From Brachynemurus nebulosus (taxonomy: Eukaryota > Arthropoda > Insecta > Neuroptera > Myrmeleontidae): DNA of 64,000 nucleotides. This document shows, piece by piece, positions 34,991 through 45,585 of this stretch. The number at the start of each line of letters is the position of its first letter. Positions within the stretch are counted from its first letter, which is position 1. The translations under genes were made by a program, and so were the position numbers. The DNA lies in NCBI GenBank assembly GCA_035578155.1, contig JAPWDM010000004.1:55105376-55169375 (forward strand). The letters run 5' to 3'. The notes under the pieces were generated by a model, which worked only from the letters and a program-made list of their open reading frames with translations, was not told the origin of the DNA and searched no databases.

Positions 34991-36714
34991 CACAATTGAC
35001 TTGTGATTGACCTACACTCATCCACTGCTACGGAGAGAGTGACTACTAAGTAGCCTAACTTGCACAGAACTGCACACTGCAGATTACACGATAGAGATAG
35101 TTGCGTTACACAATTGACTTGTGATTGACCTCTACTCATCCACTGCTACGGAGAGAGTGACTACTAACAAGTAAAGGTCCCGCGGCCGGACCTATCGATT
35201 TTGATGAAACTTAAATATGTTGTAGAACACTAAAAACTAAGGGACACGTATTTTTTTTTATCTGCGGAAAAACGGTTTGAAGGGGTGAAATCGCCCTCCA
35301 AAAATTGGGGTAAAAATTTAATTTTTCAAATATCTCGAAAACAGTAAGAGATAGAGCAAAAGTTTAAATTGACGATATTACTCTTTTTTAAAGAGCTATC
35401 TATTTATATGCGATTTGTTCAAATTACATCAACAGGGGTGGTTGGGGGTTAAAATTTGGGGGTTAATTTTGCAAAAAGGGGGTGGAAAATAAACAATATA
35501 AAAATTTGTTTACAGATTTGAAATCTACGTCAAAAAATCTAATTGACCTGTTTTTGCTCAATATCCTAATATTAAGTCTAGGGGTAGTTAACTAGAGGGT
35601 GACTATGTCGAATAATCGTACTATTTGGGTATTTCAAGAAGTTTTTCTTCATGGAAAATAGCTTAAGGCAATTAGAATAACGTAGAAATGAAATTCTCGA
35701 ATTCAAAATTGAGTTTGAGCAATATTGGAGAGGGGGTGAGTCACCCTCTTAAATTACATACTAGTTTATATACACTAATTTTTGCAATTAACACACTGAC
35801 AGGGGGTAATAATGTCACAATAGATGGTTCTGAAGTTAGACTATCGTATATAAGGTTTTTATTAGGTTTCGTTATTTTATGTTAGGTTATGTAATTTTCG
35901 GTATCGATAATTTTCGATAAGGAAAACTATAATATCCATTAAAAAACAAACCTAATAAAGACCCTATATATGATAGTCCAACTTCAGAACCACTTATTGT
36001 GACATTATTTTACCCACTATCAGTGTGTTAATAGCAAAAATTAGTGTATATAAACTAGTATGTAATTTAAGAGGGTGACTCACCCCCTCTCCAATGTTGC
36101 TCAAACTCAATTTTGAATTCGAGAATTTCATTTCTACGTTATTCTAATTGTCTTAAGCTATTTCCCATGAAGAAGAACTTCTTGAAATACCCAAATTGTA
36201 CGACTATTCGATATAGTTACCCTCTAGTTAACTACCCCTAGATTTAATATTAGGACATTGAGCAAAAACAGGTCAATTAGATTTTTTGACGTAGATTTCA
36301 AATCTGTAAACAAAATTTTTATATTGTTTATTTTTCACCCCCTTTTTGCAAAATTAACCCTCAAATTTTAACCCCCAACCACCCCTGTTGATGTAATATG
36401 AACAAATTGCATATCAATAGATAGCTCTTTAAAAAAGAGCAATATCGCCAATTTAAACTTTTGCTCTATCTCTTACTGTTTTCGAGATATTTGAAAAATT
36501 AAATTTTTACCCCAATTTTTGGAGGGCGATTTCACCCCTTCAAACCGTTTTTCCGCAGATAAAAAAAAATACGTGTCCCTTAGTTTTTAGTGTTCTACAA
36601 TATATTTAAGTTTCATCGAAATCGATAGGTCCGGCCTCGGGACCTTTACTTGTAAGTAGCCTAACTTTCACAGAACTGCACACTGCAGATTACACGATAG
36701 AGATAGTTGCGTTA
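34991..36714. repeat. 118-bp tandem duplication, second copy split by foldback copy 3
   Basis: Unit 1 is 34991-35108. Unit 2 is 35109-35167 plus 36656-36714, interrupted by 35168-36652 and one target duplication. The undisturbed unit reads GACTACTAAGTAGCC where unit 2 has the insertion, giving the empty site. Confidence 0.93.
35168..36652. mobile_element. Foldback element, CAAGTAAAGG family, copy 3
   Basis: Ends CAAGTAAAGGTCCC and GGGACCTTTACTTG with TAA on both sides (35165-35167 and 36653-36655). The empty site is preserved in the neighbouring tandem unit. Arms of about 720 bp meet near 35910. Very similar to copy 1, but without its extra internal duplication. Any open frame inside (for example 35688-35885) is an arm artefact. 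Confidence 0.94.
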
Positions 36715-37724
36715 CTTCTGTACTCTGGGGTTGGCTATATACTTGTCACCCTTCTCACTAGAACATAGAAAGTGAGACAGTAATATACATACATATCAAC
36801 AGCAAGCCAAATGGGTTTGTTGTCAAGCAGATATTGCTTACACTTAAGCGCAAGCCGCTTCCGCTTATGCCGATACGAATTGACCCAAACCCATACAATA
36901 AAACTAGTATACTAGATATTTCCGGCTAGATATTTAAAGAAAACATCAAAATAAGTAAAATTAAAAAAAGTCCTTACATGGTAATGGTGAAATTTTACCG
37001 CTTCTCACACCATTCAAATAGGTAAGCCTGGTTTTGCGTTTCGGCAAAATAAGGCTGGTAAGCCAATTTTTTTCTTTTAAATTACAAAATTTCCTATTGA
37101 ATATAGTACAATTTATTGAGATTCGCAATAACGGTAAAACAATTTTGCTTTTTAAAAACAATTAATTTAATTAGACATACTTTCGGCTAATTAAATCGAG
37201 GCTGACCGAGTGCATTTTGTTCATATGACTATAAACTATCAAATTACATATTTGTTCGTATGACTATAAACTATCAAATTACATATATTTCGATTCCGTG
37301 ATGACGGAACTTTTAGTGTTACCGGCTCCGGGACTATTATATACATATTATAAATAACCCAAAAACATAATCCTCCCCCTGTAGTTGGGTAAAAATAAGC
37401 CTCAGTTACTATACAACTTCCCAGTGAACATTTTTCTGTAAATTCTATGTCACAGTGACAGAACTGAAAGTCACATGTTACATAACATGTGAGTCACATA
37501 TGACTCACATGTAACTTACAATTTCCCACTTATAAACGTAACAATGTGACGTAACATTGTTATGTTCTTGTTACGTTTTAGGAAAATATAACTTTGATGT
37601 TACCTTACAGATAAAAATTACGCCTTCTTTTTCACAAAAGCAAATTCAAAATTCCCTTTTTTTGTTTCTTATTAACATTACATATACATATTACCAACTT
37701 ATTGACATATACATACACCTAAAT

Positions 37725-37835
37725 TATTATTATTATTATTTTTTTGTTGACTATTGCAGGATTCGAACCATTATCCAAGCTGATGCATCTTTTAAACTAT
37801 CGACAGTCTTAACCACTAGACCAAACTCACTTATT
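37725..37835 (-). mobile_element. tRNA-like SINE fragment
   Basis: On the minus strand, TTTGGTCTAGTGGTTAAGAC (about 37826-37807) matches a Pol III A box within a D-arm. GGTTCGAATCC (37769-37759) matches a B box/T-arm, and the spacing is tRNA-like. The tail is (ATA)n at 37725-37740. The acceptor stem does not close convincingly, so it is more likely a SINE or tRNA pseudogene than a functional tRNA. Confidence 0.65.
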
Positions 37836-38057
37836 CATTCTGATCGTTATATATTAATACATATCACAAAATAGTAAATAAAGCCTTACAAGAATTTTCA
37901 TAAAAGTTTCATTTTTAAATTAATATGTAACAAAATTAACGTTGTTTTAATGACGTATTAATGTTGTTTTAATGAAATGTCGAAATCATGACTCTTTTGT
38001 TATCTTTTTGTGACCTATCAATATTAATAAAACATTCGTTCATCCATTTCATCCGTC

Positions 38058-38235
38058 CATTTTTGTATAAGTCGATTTATGTTATTTGTTATATGGGTTA
38101 TGGGGTTATATTATATATATTATGGAGTTATATAATATATTATGGGGTTATATCATATATTATGGGGTTATATTATATAATATAACCCCATAACCCATAT
38201 AACAAATAACATAAATCAACTTATACAAAAATGGA
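38058..38235. repeat. Long central palindrome of the CCCAGTGAACA MITE
   Basis: TTTGTATAAGTCGATTTATG ... reads back as CATAAATCAACTTATACAAA. The centre carries a GGGGTTATATTATAT-type repeat 3-4 times. Arms of about 65-70 bp have few mismatches. Confidence 0.85.
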
Positions 38236-38379
38236 TAGATGAAATTTAATTACATCAGACGCCAACAGGGGATAGATTGAAAAACTGCAGGAATCTTTAA
38301 ATGGATAATTCCTCACGAATTGATACATTTAAAATTAATATGGTAACAAAAAATTTCACAAAAATGACCAGTGAAATAT

Positions 38380-38720
38380 TTTATTAATATTGATAAGTCA
38401 CAAAAACAAAGCAAAAGAGTCATGATTGTGACATTTCATTAAAACAACGTTAATACGTCACAAAAACATAAGAGTACTGTTGTGACGTTTTGTTCAAAGT
38501 AACATTGTTAGGTCATCAGGACATAACATAAGAGTTAGTTCTGTGAGGTTTTATCAAAGTAACATTGTTAGGTTGCGAAGACATAACATAAGAGTCACAC
38601 TGTGACGTTTTATCAAAGCAACCTTGATACACCATCTAAACGTAACATAGCAGTCACAAATGTGACATTTTATTACAGTCACAATGGCATGTAACTGTTA
38701 CGTAACATACAGGTAACAAT
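38380..38720. repeat. Tandem units of about 60-70 bp with TGTGACGTTTT
   Basis: Four to five degenerate units, each with GTCACAAAAACATAA / AAGAGT / TGTGACGTTTT / CAAAGTAACATTGTTA blocks. The GTCAC and GTGAC blocks within a unit are complementary. Confidence 0.75.
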
Positions 38721-39309
38721 TAGGTACATAACATAAAACTCTAATTTTATATAATTGTTATGTCACCCATAAGTCAAAAAAGTTACTTAACTTGTTATTT
38801 CCTTGTTACATCACATTTACATTCTATGTTCACTGGGTTAATATTTGGGTTAGAGTTTTGGTCGAGCTATCAAGGTGTGTGCATGTGCATGTTAGTGGCT
38901 TTATAAAAAAAAAAAAAAGAATTTTAAATATTTATTAGTTAAAGTGTGTAAAATAATTTAAAGAAAATATAATTTATTCTTTTAAAGTTTGTGTAATCCA
39001 CTAAACAAGTTTTAAGGAAATTTAATAAAATATTTATATTATTTCGAACATAATTAAAATCAAATGAAAGATATTTAACCTACAATACTCAAATAAATTA
39101 AATTGAAACTGACTAAATTAGAGACGTTTAATCGAGTAATTACATCATTTCAAAAATTAAAAATTAATTATTATTGAATAATGTTTACATTTTTATTTAT
39201 TAAATAACGAATTGATAATAGCAGATTATAGTTTGGCAATATCTAAGAAAATAATATTATTAAAAAATAATAATACTTGTTAATACATTGTTGACAAAAA
39301 CAATTCAAA

Positions 39310-40143
39310 ATGTCAGAAATGAATGAAATTAAAGAAATAATTAATAATTTGTCCAAAAATTTAAGCGCACAACTGGAGTCTTTAAACTCTAAAATAGAAA
39401 AAAATAACGAAACGTGTAAAATGTTTTGTGAAACTTTTGCTACTATGCAAAATGAAATACAAGAAGTTAAAGAAGAAAACAATAAATTAAAAATACTAAT
39501 AGAAGCCCAAAAACGAGATATTCTTGCTTTGCAGACAACAATTAAGAAAAATAACATTATTATTTACGGCCTGGAGGAACAAGAAGAGGAAAATTTTGAA
39601 CTTCTAGAAGCAACAGTGTTATCCTTCATAACAACTAATTTAAAAATTTCACTTGAAAATACTGATATTGTGTACGTTCAAAGGCTAGGTTTAAAAAACA
39701 TCAATAAAACAAGACCTATAATGGTAGAATGTCGTAACCAAAACATAAAAAGAAAAATCATGCTGGAACGATCAAAATTAAAGGGATCGAAAATTTATAT
39801 CAACAATGATCTTCCGTATGAACAACGACAAGAAAATCGCGAACTCAGAGAGCATTTAAAACAATTTCACTCAGCAAACGTTGACGCCTTTATTCAAAAA
39901 AATAAATTAAATGTTAACGGAAAACTTTACTCGTTATCAGAATTAAAAAACTTTGAACCATTAAACTCTAACACTAATGAAAAAAAAAGACCTCGGGAAA
40001 ATGATATTGAAGTCCAAGTAGACAATCAAGCACCGGAGGCTATAATTTTATGTAAACCAAAGGAAAAATTACAAAAAATGAGACCCAGAGTGAATTCGAT
40101 AGATAGTTACATATCAAAAGAACCACGATGTTCAAAAAACTAG
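39310..40143 (+). CDS. LINE ORF1 protein (coiled coil + RRM-like)
   Basis: 277 residues, ATG to TAG, intact. Residues about 5-75 are a heptad-rich coiled coil (LSKNLSAQLESLNSKIEK, then IQEVKEENNKLKILIEAQKR). Residues about 76-170 resemble the RRM-type nucleic-acid-binding domain of L1-like ORF1 proteins: NNIIIYGLEE (first strand), RPIMVECRNQ, and SKIYINNDLP followed by a helix. The tail is basic. Such proteins trimerise, bind element RNA and act as chaperones in the RNP. The stop codon overlaps the start region of ORF2 by about 16 bp. A better ORF2 start is the ATG at 40149. Confidence 0.85.
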   Translation: MSEMNEIKEIINNLSKNLSAQLESLNSKIEKNNETCKMFCETFATMQNEIQEVKEENNKLKILIEAQKRDILALQTTIKKNNIIIYGLEEQEEENFELLEATVLSFITTNLKISLENTDIVYVQRLGLKNINKTRPIMVECRNQNIKRKIMLERSKLKGSKIYINNDLPYEQRQENRELREHLKQFHSANVDAFIQKNKLNVNGKLYSLSELKNFEPLNSNTNEKKRPRENDIEVQVDNQAPEAIILCKPKEKLQKMRPRVNSIDSYISKEPRCSKN

Positions 40144-41435
40144 ACAATATGGAATATAATATATTAACATGGAATATTGAAGGATATAATAAAATACATA
40201 GTTTAGATAGTGACATTTTGAACTTATTATACAGATGTGAAATTATTGGTCTTTGTGAAACATTTCTTACAGATTCAGCTGTTTTACCTGTCAGTTTCAA
40301 AGATTATGTTCATTACGAAAGCGTCGCAGAAAAACAAAAACAATGTGGCAGAGCTAGTGGTGGACTAATTCTTTTAATTAAAAAAAGGACAAAACTTGTT
40401 ATAAACGTTGTTGATATAAGTAATATGTGGATTGTAGTTCAACTAAAATACGATCAATTTTCGCTTATTATTGGATTGTTATACCTGAAACCGAGTTGGT
40501 CAGACACCGAATGCATTAATTTGTTATGCGACGTTTTAAATGAAATTGTTCCATACTATCCAAATATTCCACTGATTGTTATGGGGGACTTTAACGCTCG
40601 TTTGGGAAATCTGTCAGAAGAATATGATGAATGTATTTACCAGAATAGTAATTTAGAAGAAAGAAGAGAAAGTTACGATAGAATGGTGAATAGACGGGGT
40701 CGACTTTTGTTAAACTGTATGGTAGAAAATGGAATGATTCTGGTCAATGGTAGATCACCTTCCGATCGCCCAGCCAACCCAACATTTGTGAGCACGACCG
40801 GTTCGAGTGTTATCGATTTAATCTGGGTAGATACAAGATTGGTCGTGAATGTAGTTGATATGAAAATTTGTAATTTCACGGAAGTATCAAAACATAGCCC
40901 AGTATTGCTTTCTTTATCTAATTCCTTCTTAAATGTTACAGGTCAGTCTTCACAATTAAACTCAACTACCGAGCGTATTACAGATACTTTGTTCTGCTGG
41001 GACCCGGCATACGAAGCTCATTACAGTTATTTGTTGAATATCTCTGAACGTCTGTATGTCGACAGTAACTCTCCTGACGTACTTTATGAAAATTTACTGG
41101 ATACTATTTATGAAATCTCGGCCTCTATGGGGATACTGAAACAAAAAACTTTTACTACTATGACGGTAACTAAGATAAATAAACCATGGTATAACAACGA
41201 TTGCCGGCTATTAAAAAGAAAAATGCGTTCTATATATAATAAATATAAGAGAAAACATTTTGATTCACAATTTCGTCTGGAATATCTGCAAGCCAAAAGA
41301 AATTATATCAACTATGTTAAAATTTGTAGGAAAGAATATGACAACCTACAATTAATAAGGTTATCTGATACAAGGAACTCAAAAGAATTTTGGTTTACAA
41401 TAAAAAATCTGTCATTTATACCAAAAAAAAAATAA
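40128..41435 (+). CDS. LINE ORF2, N-terminal part: APE-type endonuclease
   Basis: Apurinic/apyrimidinic-type endonuclease: ILTWNIEGYN (Asn), GLCETFL (Glu), VMGDFNARLG (Asp and Asn), VIDLIWVD and SKHSPVLLSL (His) are in the right order over about residues 10-260. The following helical linker (about 300-430) leads to the RT. The frame closes with TAA at 41433 in an A10 run (41423-41432). The RT continues without a gap in the +1 frame, so one A appears to be missing. The first ATG of the frame is at 40128, but translation more likely starts at ATG 40149, just after the ORF1 stop. The product would nick target DNA for target-primed reverse transcription. Confidence 0.88.
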   Translation: MFKKLDNMEYNILTWNIEGYNKIHSLDSDILNLLYRCEIIGLCETFLTDSAVLPVSFKDYVHYESVAEKQKQCGRASGGLILLIKKRTKLVINVVDISNMWIVVQLKYDQFSLIIGLLYLKPSWSDTECINLLCDVLNEIVPYYPNIPLIVMGDFNARLGNLSEEYDECIYQNSNLEERRESYDRMVNRRGRLLLNCMVENGMILVNGRSPSDRPANPTFVSTTGSSVIDLIWVDTRLVVNVVDMKICNFTEVSKHSPVLLSLSNSFLNVTGQSSQLNSTTERITDTLFCWDPAYEAHYSYLLNISERLYVDSNSPDVLYENLLDTIYEISASMGILKQKTFTTMTVTKINKPWYNNDCRLLKRKMRSIYNKYKRKHFDSQFRLEYLQAKRNYINYVKICRKEYDNLQLIRLSDTRNSKEFWFTIKNLSFIPKKK

Positions 41436-43515
41436 TGAGTTGGCACTACGCGATGCAGAAGACTATGTAAGGAACTTCTATTGCAATTCGAATGGACTAA
41501 CTGTTAATATGTCATTCTATGATGCGACACATTTTTTACTTGATCAACCTATAACGTTAGAAGAACTGCAACTAAGTATTAGAAGGGCAAAAAACCTCTC
41601 AACTCCCGGTTGTGATAAATTACCTTATGAATGCTTTAAGTTTTTACCAGCGAATTGGGAACATTACCTTTTAAACATGTTTAACATTATTATGCAATCG
41701 GAAAAAATTCCAGATAAATGGGCTGAAACAATAATAACGTTACTATATAAGAAAGGTGAAAAAAAGAACCCCGCTAATTATCGACCCATTTCGTTGCTTT
41801 CCTGTATTTCTAAGTTATTCTTTCAAATAATTAATACACGGCTTACTTCTTGGGTTGAACAACAAAATTTACTCCCAGAAAATCAAAATGGATTTCGTAG
41901 CGGTAGAAGTTGTATTGATAACGTTTTTATTCTAAAATCTATCATCGATATTAAGTTGAGGTTTAAAGGTTCATATTTATATTGCTTGTTTGTCGACTTT
42001 CAAAAGGCGTTTGACAGTATCAACCATGGACTACTATGGCATAAATTATATAATCAAGGAGTAAGTGGTAAAATAGTGAGATTATTGATGGATCTGTATG
42101 ACAAAGCTTCGGCCAGAATTAAAATAAATGGAAATTACTCGTCAAGTATAAATGTTGCAAGTGGGGTACTACAAGGTCATCCTCTATCTCCAATACTCTT
42201 TGCACTGTTCATGAGTGACTTTGACGACTTTCTAAGAACTAATGGTGCATCAGGTATAAGCATTGATAGTCAAAATGAAATTATGTCACTTCTTTATGCA
42301 GATGACTTAATCATTTTCGGAAGCAGCCCTCAAGATCTTCAAAAAAAGATAAATATAATTAAATTGTACTGTGAGCGCAATAGTTTAGTTTTAAACTTAA
42401 CAAAATCTAAAATACTAATCTTTCATAAGTCACCAAATATGAAAAACCACCAACCTTTCAAGTATGGTAATGAAACAATTGAAATCGTGAAGGAATATAT
42501 CTATCTTGGCATACCGTTCAGTTCTTCCGGAAAATTTACATTGGCCATGAATCATATGATGTCGAAGGCTAGGGCTGCTATGGGGAAAATAAAACAGATT
42601 CTGTGTTCTTCAAAAAGTTCTGCTTGGAGCACAAAAGTTAAGTTATTTGAATCGGTAGTAAAGTCCACATTATTTTACGGTATCGAAGTCTGGGGCCAAA
42701 ATTATTTGCTGGAAGTTGAAAAAATTCTTACACGATTCTGGAAGAGCATTTTTCAGTGGCCCATAAATACGCCAGACTATTATATAAGACTGGAAACAGA
42801 TTGTTCTCATCTTGCTGTCGGAATGCTGCAGCAAATAGTCAACTTCTGGGAAAAAATACTCGTAATGCCAAATTGTCGTCTACCTAGAGTATGCTACTCT
42901 AAACTGATCGAATTGGATAATGTTAGTTGTTTTAAAGTTAAGCGAAATTGGGTTACTTCTTTTAAGGAACTCTTAAAGAGTTTAGACTTTGAAAATCTTT
43001 GGATAAATCAGAATGTAAGTGAGATTAAAAAGCAAAAACGACAGTTATTCGAGAAATACAGAAGTCAGTTACGACGTTTAGATTTGGAGTATTTAGAGCA
43101 GTCCTCGTACAGTGAAATCTATAAATACCTTTATATTGCAGCCGACTCTAATCAAAGTCAATATTTCTATCAAAATTACAACTTTGTTAAAGTGAAAGTT
43201 ATAAGTCAGATGCGAGTTGCTTCAAAACAAAAAATTACAATCATTTTTAATAAAATTAAATATACAATTAACTGTAATGAGAACTGTACAATTTGTAATT
43301 TGCATGAATCGGAAGATATTAGCCATTTTCTACTGACGTGTCCCATATATAACAGTTTCCGGAATCAGTACATTGATCGGTGGATCAACGTTACTCAATC
43401 TACACAAGAAAAAATAATATCATTGCTGACAATTAAATCCAAATATCAATTGAACGATATATTTAATTATGTAATCAGTTCATTGAAGTTGCGTGCTTTC
43501 GTTATTAATGAATGA
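41436..43515 (+). CDS. LINE ORF2, C-terminal part: reverse transcriptase (frameshifted)
   Basis: Continues ORF2 after the A-run frameshift; the in-frame residues NNELALRDAEDYV precede any start codon. RT motifs: NYRPISLLS (about 41775), NGFRSGRS, FVDFQKAFDSINH (first Asp), GVLQGHPLSPILFALF and LLYADDLIIF (catalytic YADD, about 42295). The thumb and connection follow. The C terminus has CTICNLHESEDISHFLLTCP, a zinc-binding tail. There is no RNase H domain. About 690 residues with no further lesion. With the endonuclease part, the protein would be about 1,120 residues, normal for a LINE ORF2. Confidence 0.9.
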
Positions 43516-43743
43516 GGAAACTATATTAAAAAAAAAAATTCTCATTTAACTTATTTTATTTTTCGTTATTTATAATTATTCTTTAAAATATTTGTAGATA
43601 TTAAAAAAAAAAAAAGGAAAAAAAAATAGTATCTATTTTATGTTAGATTTTATTTAAAAATGTGTAATTAGTGTAATTAATTGTTGGGTAATCCTCGATC
43701 AAAACTCCTTATTGTATATCGTAATGATAAATCAATAAACAAA

Positions 43744-43790
<47 letters not shown>

Positions 43791-43793
43791 TAT
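43744..43793. repeat. (ATT)n tail of the LINE
   Basis: About 16 ATT units directly downstream of an AATAAAC-type signal and the ORF2 3' UTR. Serves as the element's 3' tail. Confidence 0.9.
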
Positions 43794-44564
43794 TAATATA
43801 GGTAATAAATACAAAACCTGTGGTACTGTTAGATATTGATTCACACATCATGCAACACCTCTCCTATTTTTTGTTTTTGTTCATATTTTCTTTCGTTACT
43901 TTCAAAAAATTGCTTTTTAAAAAGCTTTCTTCAACATCTAATGACATGTTTAAATCGGCTGTACTTAATTACCTACTTATATCAAAAAGTAAATTATTGA
44001 CAGTGGTTTGCTACAGTTTAAATAAAAAATATTCCACCATTGCCTCGTTTATATTATTATTTATACGTAGAACGTTCTAGAGAGAACGATACGTAGAATA
44101 TCCATAATTAGAAAAATTATTGTTATTTAAAAAAAAAAAAATAAAGGAATTCCGTGTTGTGTTTCAGTAAAAAAATTAAAAATATATGGAAACCATTAAC
44201 AACGAAAAAATGCCAATAATTCTTTTTTTTACAAAACATATTGCTCTTATTTCACTGTGATTACGGAATTTGTAATTTCTAAATTTTAAAAATTCTCTGC
44301 TAAAAAAAGATAGCACCAACCGTTTGAATTCCTATTAAATACTTTCTCTTTATTTAATAAATAACAAAACATATGTATACTTTTTTAAATACATAAAGAG
44401 TTTTGTTTACTAAAAGACATTGTTTAAAAATGTCAGTGTGAAAAACATTGCCGTTATCGAGTATTTTCATGTGTACGCATATCATACATGGAAAATTTCT
44501 TGGGCTCCTGAGCTATAATAGACGTAAATGAAATCCTACACACATGAAAATTTTTTCCACAACT
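43794..44564. other. AT-rich interval, nothing recognised
   Basis: The 86-codon frame at 43820-44080 is hydrophobic and low-complexity, with no family resemblance. No terminal repeat or RNA gene found. Confidence 0.5.
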
Positions 44565-45123
44565 TTAATAGTATTTTTACAATATAAGTTGGGTAAACTG
44601 CTTTTACTGATCGAGAAAATGTTACGAAAACGAGACCCACAGGGTCAAGTTTTTGCAATTTTCGACATCAGTAAAGACACTTAACGCATTGTGTATTGCA
44701 TAATATTTTTTGCACGATCGATTTAAAATAATTAAAGAATAAAAATATAGTAAATAAAAAATAAAATTCGGGTAGTATAGGTGAAATTTGTAATTCTATG
44801 TTATCACATAGAATGCCATGAATAAATATTATAAATTTTTATAGCAACTATGAATCTTTGTAGTGACAATTTACAACTATATTAGTAAATAAGAAATTAA
44901 ATGTCAATATTAGTTTGAATATTTTTTTGAATTTTCTTAAAAGAAAAAATTGAGAAAAATAGTTTGTTAAACTATAATATTAGTCAGATTAATGAAATTG
45001 ATGAAGCATTTTAATTTTAGTTGCAAATTTATTTTCATAAAATGAAAGAAAGATTATAAAAACGCACAGAAAATTTTAATGATTGAACAACCTTTTGAAA
45101 TGTCAATAAAATTTAATGGAAAC

Positions 45124-45126
<3 letters not shown>

Positions 45127-45163
<37 letters not shown>
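45127..45163. repeat. (AAT)n microsatellite
   Basis: About 12 AAT units in the left foldback arm. The right arm has the complementary ATT run, shorter, at 52446-52459. Confidence 0.95.
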
Positions 45164-45541
45164 TGCAAACTAGTGAAAATTATCATATTAATCGATTAAT
45201 TTTCCTAATTGTTCAAATTGTACTTTTAATTTCAATATAAATAAATAATTTCAATCATTTTTCAGCTAATTTCACTTACCGCACTCCTATTCACTTACGA
45301 CGTACCTATTTTACTTAGATACCGCATTGTTATTTTTTGGTTTCCATGCATATAAACAAACATTCGGGAAATGTAACAGTATCGGTATTATCAACAGTAT
45401 CGGTAAGTGCATGAAAATACACGATCGTACAAAAATGAATTTGCGAAAATGAATGAATTATTTATTTATATTGAAATTAAAAGTACAATTTGAACAATTA
45501 GGAAAATTAATCGATCAATATGAAAATTTTCACTAGTTTGC

Positions 45542-45583
<42 letters not shown>

Positions 45584-45585
<2 letters not shown>

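Larger units (their letters stand above)
31314..37329. mobile_element. 6-kb interval bounded by inverted repeats of about 570 bp
   Basis: GGAGCCGGTGACACTAA at 31314 and its counterpart ending GGCTCC at 37329 open arms that stay complementary to about 31885 and about 36745. The right arm has a 35-bp internal duplication (ATGACTATAAACTATCAAAT twice). The interior contains later insertions (LINE fragment, pogo-type MITE, foldback copy 3) and no transposase. No target duplication was detected at the outer ends. Long terminal inverted repeats could mark a gutted DNA transposon, but a pair of independently inserted inverted copies is also possible. Confidence 0.65.
37420..38837. mobile_element. Palindromic MITE, CCCAGTGAACA ends
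   Basis: Ends CCCAGTGAACA and TGTTCACTGGG; TT flanks both sides (37418-37419 and 38838-38839). The sequence folds on itself at several scales: the 37970-38060 and 38390-38460 regions are complementary, and the centre (about 38058-38235) is a long palindrome. The right half is a tandem series of TGTGACGTTTT-containing units. A tRNA-like SINE fragment sits in the left half. The superfamily is not determined. Confidence 0.75.
38840..43793 (+). mobile_element. Two-ORF non-LTR retrotransposon (LINE), almost full length
   Basis: 5' region 38840-39309, ORF1 39310-40143, ORF2 about 40128-43515 (one frameshift), short 3' UTR and an (ATT)n tail at about 43744-43793. The tail type and lack of RNase H distinguish it from the I-clade element at 45.5-52.4 kb. 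Clade is not assigned (a CR1/L2-like group is possible). The 5' end is approximate; the element abuts the CCCAGTGAACA MITE. No certain target duplication. Confidence 0.85.

Noticed and set aside
37759..37826. Functional tRNA gene
   Set aside because: A and B boxes are present, but the acceptor stem and anticodon arm do not form properly; a SINE or pseudogene is more likely.
43820..44080. 86-codon frame with hydrophobic stretches
   Set aside because: No family resemblance and typical AT-rich composition.
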